DNA of 49,211 nt from Acidobacteriaceae bacterium (lineage in GTDB: Bacteria; Acidobacteriota; Terriglobia; Terriglobales; Acidobacteriaceae), in assembly GCA_027452245.1 (NCBI GenBank), contig DAIDGW010000105.1, positions 1 through 49,211 on the forward strand. Direction: 5' to 3'. Shown here one piece after another: positions 19,528 to 27,599 of the stretch. The notes under the pieces were generated by a model. The model saw only the letters and a program-made list of their open reading frames with translations, was not told the origin of the DNA and made no database searches. The translations under genes and the position numbers were made by a program. Each line of letters opens with the position of its first letter. Positions within the stretch are counted from its first letter, which is position 1.

Positions 19528-20499
19528 ATGCAAGAACTGCTTACCATGATGGCGCGTCACGGCTATGCCTTGGTCGCCACCCTCTTGTTTGCGGAAGCCA
19601 TGGGCCTGCCACTTCCGGCCGCCATCGCTCTGGTCGGTGCGGGAGCTGCAATCGCGAGTCACACGCTGTTTGCACCGCTGGTGATTGCTTCTGCGCTGCT
19701 CGCGCTCGTTTTGGGAGACGCCGTCCAATACTGGCTCGGACGCTATACCGGCTGGGCGCTTCTCGGTTTTCTCTGCGGCCTGTCGATGAATCCTGAGACC
19801 TGCATCCTGCGCTCGGCGGAGTCTTTTTATAAACGCGGAAAAACCACCCTGATTTTTGCCAAGTTCATTCCCGGAGTGAACACGGTCGCGGCTCCATTGG
19901 CGGGCAGCATGAATATGCCATTTGCGCAATTTTTGCAATTCGAAGTTGCCGGGGCGTCACTTTACGCAATGACATACCTTCTTCTTGGATATCTATCGCG
20001 CGACTTCCTTGCCTCCGTCCTGCTCGGATTTCACGCCGCGGGCCGCGCGATGGAGATCATCCTCTTCTCTGCTGCCATTGTGTATTTGACTTACCGCGTC
20101 ATGAGTTATCGAAAGTTTAAAACTAACATTCTTGTTCCCCGCGTTCAGGTGAGCGATCTGGCCGAACGTCTCAGCTCGGGCGATGCCGGCCGCATCCTGA
20201 TCGTGGACGTCCGCAGTCACGGTTACTACGATTCCGGTGCAACGCGTATCAAAGGTTCGATTCGGATCGAACCCAACAATCTTGAGGAAGAACTCAAGAA
20301 TCTTCCCAAGGAGAAAGAGATTTATCTCTATTGCACTTGAGCGCGCGAAGCGACCAGCGCCCGGGTGGCGCACCTGCTGCGGGAAAAAGGATTCAACACG
20401 TTTGTCATTACCGGCGGCCTTGCCGCATGGCGTAAGGCCGGTCACCCGCTGGAGAGCGTGCCCGCAGACGATCTGGTGAAGCTCCCCTCGTTTCGCTGA
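19528..20499 (+). CDS. DedA/VTT–rhodanese fusion, selenoprotein with Sec at codon 271
   Basis: Read through the in-frame TGA at 20338-20340, this gene gives 323 residues. About 1-200 is a DedA/VTT membrane domain with several hydrophobic helices ('EAMGLPLPAA', 'KFIPGVNTVAAPLAG'). About 205-323 is a rhodanese domain. The TGA falls in the active-site loop, which reads L-Y-C-T-U-A-R-E-A-T-S-A-R; cysteine homologues of this fusion, as I recall them, have C-T-C-P-N-E-A-T-S-A-R. After the TGA the frame continues with a normal rhodanese end ('VAHLLREKGF', 'ITGGLAAWRKAGHP') to TGA 20497-20499. A hairpin follows the UGA. Stopping at 20337 would remove the catalytic loop and half the domain. Role inferred: membrane-bound sulfur/selenium or redox chemistry. 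Alternatives are nonsense mutation or sequencing error, made less likely by the intact downstream frame and a second such gene here. Confidence 0.88.
20338..20379 (+). promoter_or_regulatory. UGA-Sec codon and candidate bacterial SECIS hairpin (rhodanese gene)
   Basis: Downstream of the UGA two mutually exclusive folds are visible. Fold A: GCGCC (20357-20361) pairs with GGCGC (20367-20371) around loop CGGGU, whose second base is G, 23 bases after the UGA. Fold B: CAGC (20355-20358) pairs with GCTG (20376-20379), then a GCCC bulge, then GGGUG (20363-20367) with CACCU (20371-20375) closing loop GCG, whose first base is G at +28. Both satisfy the bSECIS rule of a G in the first two loop positions about 16-37 bases from the UGA. 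I could not compute which is favoured. Confidence 0.7.
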
Positions 20500-20567
20500 G
20501 CGGTTCTTCTTTAGCGGTAGTGGCTCTCCTGAGTCGATGCGACGGTGTACCATTGTCCGGCCCTCTC

Positions 20568-21857
20568 ATGCCGTCTCTCATCCAATCGAGCGAATCTATA
20601 GAGTCTTCCCCGGCGCCGAGTTCCCGCATGAACATGGTGCTGCTGCTCTTGTCACTGTCGGTGCTCATCAACTACATCGACCGCAGCAATCTTTCGATCG
20701 CGGCGCCTCTGATAAAGGACGAACTCCATCTCTCCGCCACGCAACTGGGCACGCTGCTTTCCGCGTTTTTCTGGGTCTACTGCTGTCTGCAAATACCTGC
20801 GGGATGGCTGGTCGACCGCTTCGACGTCAAATGGGTTTTCGCCGCCGGCTTCTTCCTGTGGTCGGTTGCCACCGCCGTCACAAGCCTCTTGCATGGATTT
20901 ATTGCACTCCTGCTGATCCGGCTTTTGCTCGGAGTCGGCGAATCAATTGCGTTCCCTTCCTACAGCAAGGTCATTCGCGGACATTTCCATGCCGCGCAGC
21001 GCGGATTCGCTAACTCCGTTCTCGTTGCCGGACTTGCTCTGGGTCCCGCGCTTGGCATGATGATCGGAGGCACGGCGGTCGGCCGCTTCGGGTGGCGTCC
21101 ATTCTTCCTCGGCCTGGGACTCATTGGCTTGCTCTGGCTGGTCCCATGGGTGTCGGTGATGCCTGCGCGTGTGTCCTCCAGTCGCGGGCCAACTTTCAGT
21201 TTCCGTTCCGGCTTTGCGGCAATTCTTCGCCAGCGCTCCGCTTGGGGTATGTGCCTCTGCCATTTCTCGATGAACTACGGGCTCTATTTCCTGGTCACAT
21301 GGCTGCCGTTTTATCTGGTCCGCGCTCGCCATCTCTCGATGGATCAGATGGCCCGCGCCGGCGGCCTTATATTTCTGGTTGCCGCCATCGTGGCATTGAT
21401 TACCGGGAAACTCGCAGATCGTTGGGTGGCTTCCGGCACTTCACCCACCCTTGTTTTCAAGGGACTGTGCACCGTCTCCTGCATCGGCCTTGGCGCCTGT
21501 CTCCTCGCGTGTGTGTTCGCTCCCGATTCTTCTTTTCTCATGCTTCTGGTTCTGGGTGGAGCATTCAACGGCCTTTCCTTCGGAAATATCTGGGCGGCGA
21601 CGCAGATTCTCGCCGGGCCGGAAATGGTCGGCCGCTGGATCGGTCTGCAGAACTTTGTCGGAAATTTTTCCGGCCCGATCGCCCCGGCCCTCACCGGTCT
21701 GCTTCTCGATGTCACCGGGCACTTCTACTGGCCGTTTCTCATCACCGCGGCCGTTCTTTGGATCGGTGCGCTGAGCTGGATTTTCTTTGTCGGTCCGCTG
21801 GAACCTGTCGAATGGGAGCGGTTGCCTTCCTCTACAGTTTCGATCGCCACCCGCTGA
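20568..21857 (+). CDS. MFS transporter, anion:cation symporter (ACS) type
   Basis: A 429-residue major facilitator with about 12 hydrophobic helices. The first helix 'INYIDRSNLSIAAP' is typical of the ACS family (hexuronate, phthalate, tartrate and sialate transporters), and 'GWLVDRFDVKWVFAAG' corresponds to the loop 2-3 signature. The ATG at 20568 is used; the frame is open upstream to a GTG at 20520 and another ATG lies at 20628. Substrate is not predictable; organic acids or sugar acids are typical. It follows the selenoprotein gene by 68 bases on the same strand. Confidence 0.9.
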   Translation: MPSLIQSSESIESSPAPSSRMNMVLLLLSLSVLINYIDRSNLSIAAPLIKDELHLSATQLGTLLSAFFWVYCCLQIPAGWLVDRFDVKWVFAAGFFLWSVATAVTSLLHGFIALLLIRLLLGVGESIAFPSYSKVIRGHFHAAQRGFANSVLVAGLALGPALGMMIGGTAVGRFGWRPFFLGLGLIGLLWLVPWVSVMPARVSSSRGPTFSFRSGFAAILRQRSAWGMCLCHFSMNYGLYFLVTWLPFYLVRARHLSMDQMARAGGLIFLVAAIVALITGKLADRWVASGTSPTLVFKGLCTVSCIGLGACLLACVFAPDSSFLMLLVLGGAFNGLSFGNIWAATQILAGPEMVGRWIGLQNFVGNFSGPIAPALTGLLLDVTGHFYWPFLITAAVLWIGALSWIFFVGPLEPVEWERLPSSTVSIATR

Positions 21858-21927
21858 CGAGCGTGGATCCGATCATAATTTCTGCGCAATCAGCCAGAAT
21901 GTCTGCTGCACGTAATACACTCGCAAT

Positions 21928-22485
21928 ATGAGCAGGGAAGTAGAGATCAAATTTCGGGTCGAAAGCCTACGTTCGGTTGCGCGCAAACTGAAAGACGCGG
22001 GATTTCACCAGAAGACTGCACGTACTCATGAGATGAATACGCTTTATGACCTTCCCGGGGCGGTGCTTCGCCGGCGAAAGGAGCTTCTGCGCCTTCGCCA
22101 ATACGGCCCGGAATGGAAGCTGACCCATAAGAGCGGCGGCAAATCCGGCAAGCATAGCAGCCGTCAGGAATTGGAAACTGGCGTAGAAGATGGCAAAATA
22201 ATGCATAAGGTTCTGCGCGCCCTCGGCTACGCCCCCTCGTTTCGCTACGAAAAGTTCCGTGCCGAATGGACCGACGGAAAAGGCGACGTCGTGCTCGACG
22301 AAACGCCGATCGGCAATTTTTGCGAGATTGAGGGACCTTCCCGCTGGATTGACCAGATTGCACGAAAGCTAGGCGTTGAACAGCAGGAATATATTACGAA
22401 GAACTATGCAACATTATTTGCTGAATGGAAGCATCAAACCGGAAATAAGGCGGGAGAAATGACCTTCGCCGCTCTGGGGAAATAA
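21928..22485 (+). CDS. CYTH domain protein (class IV adenylate cyclase/ThTPase type)
   Basis: A 185-residue single-domain CYTH protein. The N-terminal E-x-E-x-K signature reads E-V-E-I-K at residues 4-8, and the basic and acidic strands that line the triphosphate tunnel follow ('RRRKELLRLRQYG', 'RQELETGV', 'VVLDETPIGNFCEIEG'). CYTH enzymes bind organic triphosphates or polyphosphate with divalent metals. This form is closest to CyaB-like class IV cyclases and thiamine-triphosphatases; the real substrate cannot be told from sequence. It is followed after 23 bases by the next plus-strand gene. Confidence 0.88.
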   Translation: MSREVEIKFRVESLRSVARKLKDAGFHQKTARTHEMNTLYDLPGAVLRRRKELLRLRQYGPEWKLTHKSGGKSGKHSSRQELETGVEDGKIMHKVLRALGYAPSFRYEKFRAEWTDGKGDVVLDETPIGNFCEIEGPSRWIDQIARKLGVEQQEYITKNYATLFAEWKHQTGNKAGEMTFAALGK

Positions 22486-22508
22486 CTCTTATCAGTTTAG
22501 GAGCAGTT

Positions 22509-23975
22509 ATGAGATCGATCAGGTCTCTTTCTATTTTGGCCGTCGGCTTGTTGTGTTGCGTGGGAGCATTTGCGCAAGAGCCCCCCATCCCGCAGCTCAA
22601 GCCGGGATCGGCGCGCAAGCCCATCCCTCCCGTTATCGAAGTGATCGCTCCGCCACAGATGATCGACGTCACTGTGCCCAAGGGTACCCCGATTCAGATT
22701 GCACTCGACAATGAGGTTCGCCTGCGCAAAGTAGGGCAGACACTCAATGGCCGGGTCGTGGAGCCCATCTATGCCTTCGATAAGCTTGTCGTACCAGTTG
22801 GTTCCCAGGCCCTGGGCCACATTACGTCCATTGAACGCCCAACTGGTCTGCGGCGCGTCGAAGGCGCCCTCGATGCCGATTTCACTCCCGCCCGAAAAAT
22901 CCACGTTGAGTTCACCGAAATTGTTCTAAAGGATGGCCGCCACATTCCGGTCGATACCACGGTCAGCGCCGGGTCGGGACAGGTTCTGCAGTTCTCTTCG
23001 TCACCGAGTAAGGCCAAGAAGAATTCTGTTAAAACCAAGGCCGAGCAAAAGACTAATGAAGCCAAACAGCAGGCCCGTCAGCAATGGAATGATGCGATGG
23101 CGCAGCTGAAGACCCCGGGAAGAATGCATCGCTTTGAGCGCTACATCCAGGCTCAGCTGCCGGTGCATCCGCAATACATTCCGGCGAAGACTGTTTATCT
23201 TGCGTTGCTCAACCAGCCATTGAGTTTTGGCAAAGAAGAGATGACCGAGCAGATGGCAAACTCGATCGGCGGGTCTTTGCCCGAGGGGGCGGTTGTGCAC
23301 GCACGCCTGGTGACACCTCTGACGTCGGCGAATGCCAAAAAGAACGATCCGGTAGAAGCCGTCCTTTCGCAACCGCTCTTTGATGGAAAGCGGCTGGTTC
23401 TTCCGGAAGGCAGCCGGTTGACCGGGGTCGTCCTGCAAGCCCGGCCTGCGAGGCGCATGAAGAAGAACGGTCAATTGCGCATCACATTCCGCGAAATTGT
23501 GCCTCCCGATGGGATCCCCCAGAAAGTTCAGGCGACGCTTGAAGCTGTGCAGGCCGCCAAGAATGCCAACGTCAAGATCGACTCCGAAGGCGGCGCCGAG
23601 GCCACCAATCCCAAGAGCCGCTATCTCACAACGGGACTTTCTCTTGGGCTAGCGGCCATGGCAAGTAATCAGGACAGCGACGCAAATGCTGCCCGCAGCG
23701 CCAGCGGGGATGCATCCGGACGCGCGGCCGGCGGCGCGGGCGGATTTAAATTAATCGGCATTGCCCTTGGGATTGCCGTTAAGAACCCGATGCTCGGGCG
23801 CGCCATGGGAGTCTACGGCGCAAGCCGCACCGTGTATTCCAACTTCATGACGCGCGGGCGAGAAGTGATATTTCCAGAGAATACCGCCATGGATATTGGC
23901 GTTGGCCAGCATGCCACTAAATCCGCCGCAGTTCCCGATTCAAACAAGATATTCGCCAGCGCGGGCGGGAACTGA
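22509..23975 (+). CDS. Exported protein with two VirB10/TrbI-like beta domains
   Basis: A 488-residue exported protein of unknown function. A signal peptide ends near residue 23 (A-F-A-Q). Two related segments are visible at about 50-155 and 255-350. Each has the pattern 'P-x-G-(T/S/A)...v-x-a-x-l...l-V-x-P-x-G-S-x-x-x-G-x-v' and then 'h/l-x-I-x-F-x-E-I-v' followed by 'D-G...(I/V)-P-V', the sort of beta layout seen in VirB10/TrbI-like domains. They are joined by a K/Q/A-rich helical linker (about 165-200). A Gly/Ala-rich hydrophobic region (about 390-430) follows. The ATG at 22509 has AGGAG 6 bases upstream. No secretion-system neighbours are present, so a conjugation role is not supported. 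Confidence 0.7.
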   Translation: MRSIRSLSILAVGLLCCVGAFAQEPPIPQLKPGSARKPIPPVIEVIAPPQMIDVTVPKGTPIQIALDNEVRLRKVGQTLNGRVVEPIYAFDKLVVPVGSQALGHITSIERPTGLRRVEGALDADFTPARKIHVEFTEIVLKDGRHIPVDTTVSAGSGQVLQFSSSPSKAKKNSVKTKAEQKTNEAKQQARQQWNDAMAQLKTPGRMHRFERYIQAQLPVHPQYIPAKTVYLALLNQPLSFGKEEMTEQMANSIGGSLPEGAVVHARLVTPLTSANAKKNDPVEAVLSQPLFDGKRLVLPEGSRLTGVVLQARPARRMKKNGQLRITFREIVPPDGIPQKVQATLEAVQAAKNANVKIDSEGGAEATNPKSRYLTTGLSLGLAAMASNQDSDANAARSASGDASGRAAGGAGGFKLIGIALGIAVKNPMLGRAMGVYGASRTVYSNFMTRGREVIFPENTAMDIGVGQHATKSAAVPDSNKIFASAGGN

Positions 23976-24500
23976 GTTCTCACATTGTTCAAGCCTGTAG
24001 AAACGACCGGCTTGGCTTTCTCGGATTTCTATTGCAGGATGCAAAATGCCGGGCGCTAGCCCGAAAGGATAGCGCCCGGCCTTATACGCGGGGTGTGGCG
24101 TCTCTCAGGAGGACTTACCCCGGTTAAGAGCTTGCCGGCAGCGGCTTGCACTCGAAGTCTCTTCCGATCCTAGCCGGACCGGCGCGTCGAAGAACCAAGG
24201 CGCCTTTCGTTGCAAAGCTTCGACTGAGGCCGCTGCCTGGGCTGGTGACGGCTAGCGGTCACGATTCGGGTCCCGAGGCTGCCCGCCTTTCTTCAGGCGC
24301 CACGGGGAGGTTTGTGGACGACGGTTTGTTCGTCCACCGCATGCCAGTGCGTCTCATAAGCCTTCCTCGAAGGCCGACGCCGCCATTACCCAAACTCATT
24401 GTCTGAGCAAAAGCGCAGGGAACGCAGTGGCCACACGCACGCCTCTGCGTGATTGGGCTCAAAGGCCGGTTACTCCGACCGCAATATCCAGGCTCACAGC
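23976..24500. other. Gene-free region with strong nested inverted repeats; candidate structured RNA
   Basis: No convincing coding sequence lies between the stop at 23975 and the terminator at 24501. Nested complementarity is visible: GGCAGCGGC (24137-24145) with GCCGCTGCC (24229-24237); inside it TCGAAG (24152-24157) with CTTCGA (24218-24223); inside that GGCGC (24181-24185) with GCGCC (24200-24204). A separate 8-bp hairpin is at 24314-24321/24330-24337. Such nesting suggests a folded RNA of unknown strand. I looked for RNase P, tmRNA, SRP RNA, TPP and cobalamin riboswitch landmarks and did not find them. Confidence 0.45.
24048..24080. other. Perfect 11-bp inverted repeat hairpin
   Basis: GCCGGGCGCTA (24048-24058) is the exact reverse complement of TAGCGCCCGGC (24070-24080), with an 11-base loop. 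It lies 72 bases after the stop of the plus-strand exported-protein gene. There is no T tract on either side (CTTATACG follows), so it is at best a factor-dependent terminator or transcript-stabilising hairpin, or the first stem of the structured region downstream. Confidence 0.6.
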
Positions 24501-24525
24501 AAAAAAGGGCGGCATCGAGCCGCCC
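24501..24525 (-). terminator. Intrinsic terminator of the small secreted protein gene
   Basis: GGGCGGC (24507-24513) and GCCGCCC (24519-24525) form a perfect 7-bp GC stem with a 5-base loop. On the minus strand it is followed directly by six T residues (AAAAAA at 24501-24506 on the plus strand). It lies 20 bases past the stop codon of the minus-strand gene ending at 24545. Confidence 0.88.
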
Positions 24526-24544
24526 TCCTGGCCCACCTCAGGTT

Positions 24545-24907
24545 CTAATGCGCCATGGGTTCGCTGGTCTTCGGTTCGCTCTTCAACATTTTGACGTGCA
24601 TGACGTGAATAGCGTCCTTATCTGCGTAAACGTGTGCCTTGACCTGCACCTGATGGCCTTCGTGCGCCTTCAGTTCCTCCGGATTCATTACTTCCCAACT
24701 TTTTCCGTTCTCGTCGACAAACACCACTTTGTCACCTTCGGCTTTTACTACGCCTCTCAAAGTCTTCAACGGAGCCTTCGTCTGTGTCTCCCCTGTCGTC
24801 TGTCCCATGCTTCCCTGAGTGCTCTGTCCCATGCTGTTTTGTTGAGCAAAGGCCGCAATACCCCAGGTGAACGTCAGAGCGGTCAAGCCAACCATGAGCT
24901 TTTTCAT
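24545..24907 (-). CDS. Small exported protein, OB-fold-like, unknown function
   Basis: A 120-residue protein with a signal peptide (M-K-K-L..., cleavage near A-F-A-Q, residue 22). A short Q/S/G/T-rich linker contains two S-M-G-Q units, followed by a compact domain 'LRGVVKAEGDKVVFVDENGK' ... 'GHQVQVKAHVY', with the strand pattern of small OB-like periplasmic proteins. The start at 24907 is chosen because AAAGGAGAGA lies just upstream and the signal peptide begins there; the frame is open further to 24985. A similar layout is seen in the protein at 35118-35510. Function is not known. Confidence 0.78.
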   Translation of the reverse strand: MKKLMVGLTALTFTWGIAAFAQQNSMGQSTQGSMGQTTGETQTKAPLKTLRGVVKAEGDKVVFVDENGKSWEVMNPEELKAHEGHQVQVKAHVYADKDAIHVMHVKMLKSEPKTSEPMAH

Positions 24908-25062
24908 CGCAGTCTCTCCTTTTGGGATGTCTACTTTCGGATCGTGCCAGAGTTCTGGTTCTGACGAGGGGCGAATACAAGCCAAGCTGGGAATTTGGTC
25001 GTGGAATTCCGAAGAAAGGTTGGCGAAAAAGGGATCAGGCCTGAGAAGTGTCCGGTACTCGC

Positions 25063-26052
25063 CTACTTATCCCGGGCGATGACGAACTCGGGAGCCCAAA
25101 GCAGGGCCCGTTTGATCTCCGAGTCGGGAAACCCACAAACCGCATTGGCGGCGGATTCGGCATAGCCGGCCGCGCAGGCGCTGGCGGCCTCAAGTGATTC
25201 ATAGTGCTGCAAGATGCTGAGAATATCTTTGTGCGTCACTCCATTGAAGGCACGATCCCGCAAAATCGTTTCGATTTTCACGCGCTCCTGCTGGGTACAG
25301 CGCTCTAATGCATGGATCACCGCCATGGTGGCCTTGCCCTCACGCAGGTCGCTGGCTACGGGCTTGCCTAGCACATCCTCTGAAGCGGTCAGATCGAGGA
25401 CGTCATCCACGATCTGGAAAGCCATTCCCAAGTCATGTCCGTACTTGGCAAGGGCCTCCTCTTGCTCCGGGGATGCTCCCCCAAGGATTGCCCCCAACCG
25501 CATGCACACCGAAAACAGGCATGCCGTTTTGCGGTAGATCAGGTCGAAATGCTCTTCGAGCGATATCGACTTGCCCAGCTTTTCCATTTGCAGCAGTTCG
25601 CCTTCGACCATCTGCTGCGTCAAGTCGATCAGCGTATCGAGGATGCGAAAATTGCGCTCCTGGACGGCCACTTTGAAGGCCTGCATGTAAAGCCAATCGC
25701 CCGCCAGAACACACTTCGAATTGCCCCACTTGGTATTGGCAGCGGCACGGCCGCGTCGTGTCTTGGCCTCGTCAATAATGTCGTCGTGCACCAGCGTTGC
25801 CGTGTGGATGATTTCGACGACCGCTCCCAGGCGGACGGCGCCGCGTCCTTGATAATCAAACAATCTGGCGGACAACAGGAGCAGCGCCGGACGAATCCTC
25901 TTTCCTCCGCCCGCGCGCAAGTACTCCCCGATCTCGGTGATGGCGCGAACATCGGAGACGGTTTCGTGGCCGAACTCGTCTTCCAGCGCGATCAGATCGT
26001 CTCGCAGCAGATCGAAAACTTCTTTTCCGTTAATAGTGGCGGTCGTCCCCAA
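25063..26052 (-). CDS. Polyprenyl diphosphate synthase (trans-isoprenyl, octaprenyl type)
   Basis: A 329-residue trans-prenyltransferase that condenses isopentenyl diphosphate onto an allylic diphosphate. The first aspartate-rich motif is D-D-I-I-D in 'LVHDDIIDEAKTRRGR' and the second is D-D-V-L-D in 'FQIVDDVLDLTASED'. 'GGGKRIRPALLLL' near residue 53 binds the diphosphate. Length and motifs fit long-chain synthases that make the quinone side chain (IspB/HepT type); chain length is not readable without structural comparison. It starts at a TTG (26052) and closes a minus-strand gene run. Confidence 0.93.
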   Translation of the reverse strand: MGTTATINGKEVFDLLRDDLIALEDEFGHETVSDVRAITEIGEYLRAGGGKRIRPALLLLSARLFDYQGRGAVRLGAVVEIIHTATLVHDDIIDEAKTRRGRAAANTKWGNSKCVLAGDWLYMQAFKVAVQERNFRILDTLIDLTQQMVEGELLQMEKLGKSISLEEHFDLIYRKTACLFSVCMRLGAILGGASPEQEEALAKYGHDLGMAFQIVDDVLDLTASEDVLGKPVASDLREGKATMAVIHALERCTQQERVKIETILRDRAFNGVTHKDILSILQHYESLEAASACAAGYAESAANAVCGFPDSEIKRALLWAPEFVIARDK

Positions 26053-26119
26053 GCGTGCAATTCCTTGATGTCGAACTTGCCTCAGTCGCCGGCAACGTTA
26101 TCCGGCGATGAGCTGAGCT

Positions 26120-26614
26120 TCAGTTTGTCCGGTAATTCGTAAACTGCATGTCGATTCCAAAATCCTTCTGCCGCAACAGTGCGATGATTTCCTGCAGCGT
26201 GTCGCGGTCTTTGCTGCTCACGCGCACCAGATCTCCCTGGATTGAGGCTTGCGCCTTTTTCTTTGAATCCTTGATAGATTTCACAATGTCGCGTGCCTTT
26301 TCGATAGGAATCCCTTGCTGCATCGTGACTCGGCGTTTCACAGTGCCTCCGGCGGCGGGTTCCAGCGCCTGGTAAGTCAACCCCTTCAAGGGCACTCCGC
26401 GCTTCACCAGTTTCGCCTGCAAGACGTCGTTAACCGCTTTGAGTTTGTACTCGTCCGCCGAGTGCAGCACAATGCCGTCTTTGTCCAGTTCTATGTTCGA
26501 TTTGGAATCCTTCAAATCGAATCGGGTATGAATCTCTTTCAGCGCCTGCTGGATGGCATTCGACACCTCCTGCAGGTCGATCTTGCTGACGACGTCGAAA
26601 CTGTTATCCGGCAT
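26120..26614 (-). CDS. yajQ: YajQ family nucleotide/c-di-GMP-binding protein
   Basis: A 164-residue YajQ/DUF520 protein of the usual family length, with the N-terminal 'MPDNSFDVVSKIDLQEVSNAIQ' pattern, 'TRFDLKDSKSNIELDKDG' and the C-terminal 'DKDTLQEIIALLRQKDFGIDMQFTNYR'-like segment. YajQ homologues have two ferredoxin-like domains and some bind cyclic di-GMP; others were reported to bind nucleic acids or nucleotides. It lies between tatD and the polyprenyl synthase gene, all in one direction. Confidence 0.95.
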   Translation of the reverse strand: MPDNSFDVVSKIDLQEVSNAIQQALKEIHTRFDLKDSKSNIELDKDGIVLHSADEYKLKAVNDVLQAKLVKRGVPLKGLTYQALEPAAGGTVKRRVTMQQGIPIEKARDIVKSIKDSKKKAQASIQGDLVRVSSKDRDTLQEIIALLRQKDFGIDMQFTNYRTN

Positions 26615-26674
26615 AGATTTCTAATTATTCTGAAACAAAGGAATCTTAGCTTGAGGGTATCAGAAACCGGCGTT

Positions 26675-27499
26675 TCAGCGCTCAGGAACTTTGCTTTCGG
26701 AGATTTCAGCCAATTTGAAAAAATTGTAGAAATTGCGCGCCGTAAGTTCTCCCACCTCGTCCCCGGACATCCCGCGCAGTTCACCCAGTTTCCCGGCGGT
26801 TTCCAGCACAAAGGCAGGTTCGTTTCGCTTGCCGCGGTGCGGTACGGGTGCGAGATAGGGACAGTCGGTCTCAATCAGCATGCGATCGAGCGGAACCTGG
26901 GCGGCCGCATCGCGAATCTGCTGGGCCTTCGGAAAAGTTACGTTCCCGGCGAACGAGATCATGAATCCCATATCGATCGCCCGCTTGGCTTGTGCCCAGT
27001 TCCCGGTAAAACAGTGCAGAATTCCCCCCAGCCCGCTCTGCGTCCATTGCTGTTCCATCATTCCCAGGCAATCGTTCCAGGCATCCTCGCTGCCATCCGA
27101 CGGACGGCAGTGAATCACGATCGGCAGCTTGGCTGTGGAGGCGAGTTCCATTTGCTTCGCGAACACTTCTTTTTGCACGTGACGCGGAGAATGATCGTAA
27201 AAGTAATCCAACCCAATTTCTCCCCAGGCAATTAGCCTGGGATGCCTGGCTAACTCTTCCATTCGATCAAACGCGGCCTGATCGGCGAGTTTGGCTTCAT
27301 GCGGATGGATTCCAATCGTGGCATAGATGAATTCGTATTGTTCCGCCAATTGGATGGCGCAATCGAAGTTCTGCGGGCCATCGCCATTGCCGATCGCCAC
27401 AATCGTCTGCACCCCGGCCTCCCGCGCACGCGCAATGACAGCTTCGCGATCGCTCGCGAATTGCTTTCCTTCGAGATGGGCGTGGGAATCTACAAACAT
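26675..27499 (-). CDS. tatD: TatD family metal-dependent deoxyribonuclease
   Basis: A 274-residue TatD/YcfH-type hydrolase with an amidohydrolase TIM barrel. Metal ligands: H6 and H8 in D-S-H-A-H, a glutamate in 'AWGEIGLDYFYD', histidine in 'PIVIHCRPS', histidine in 'GGILHCFTG' and the aspartate in 'LIETDCPYLAP'. Members act as 3'-5' exonucleases or are linked to DNA repair and tRNA quality control. It follows metG by 100 bases, an arrangement commonly seen in bacteria. Confidence 0.95.
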   Translation of the reverse strand: MFVDSHAHLEGKQFASDREAVIARAREAGVQTIVAIGNGDGPQNFDCAIQLAEQYEFIYATIGIHPHEAKLADQAAFDRMEELARHPRLIAWGEIGLDYFYDHSPRHVQKEVFAKQMELASTAKLPIVIHCRPSDGSEDAWNDCLGMMEQQWTQSGLGGILHCFTGNWAQAKRAIDMGFMISFAGNVTFPKAQQIRDAAAQVPLDRMLIETDCPYLAPVPHRGKRNEPAFVLETAGKLGELRGMSGDEVGELTARNFYNFFKLAEISESKVPER

Positions 27500-27599
27500 G
27501 CGGTGTCTGACCTTGGCGCTCGAACCTCGGATCTCGGATTTTGAAACGCGGGCCGCAAAGTCGTTTGCGAAGGACAGAAGTCCGCTGCCCGCTCCGCTT

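Noticed and set aside
19528..20340. DedA-rhodanese gene as a 270-residue protein ending at TGA 20338-20340, or as a pseudogene
   Set aside because: The frame continues with intact rhodanese sequence after the TGA and a SECIS-like hairpin follows. A simple stop would remove the catalytic loop.
24146..24406. Plus-strand 86-codon open frame (and a 67-codon minus-strand frame) in the gene-free region
   Set aside because: No signal peptide, family resemblance or Shine-Dalgarno; composition is arginine/proline-rich as expected from random GC-rich DNA, and it overlaps the paired stems.
24090..24460. Possible RNase P RNA, tmRNA, TPP or cobalamin riboswitch
   Set aside because: A CTGAGAG and a GCCACTG string caught attention, but the other obligatory conserved blocks (GAGGAAAGTCC, tag ORF and T-loop end, AACCTGAT, B12 box) are missing.
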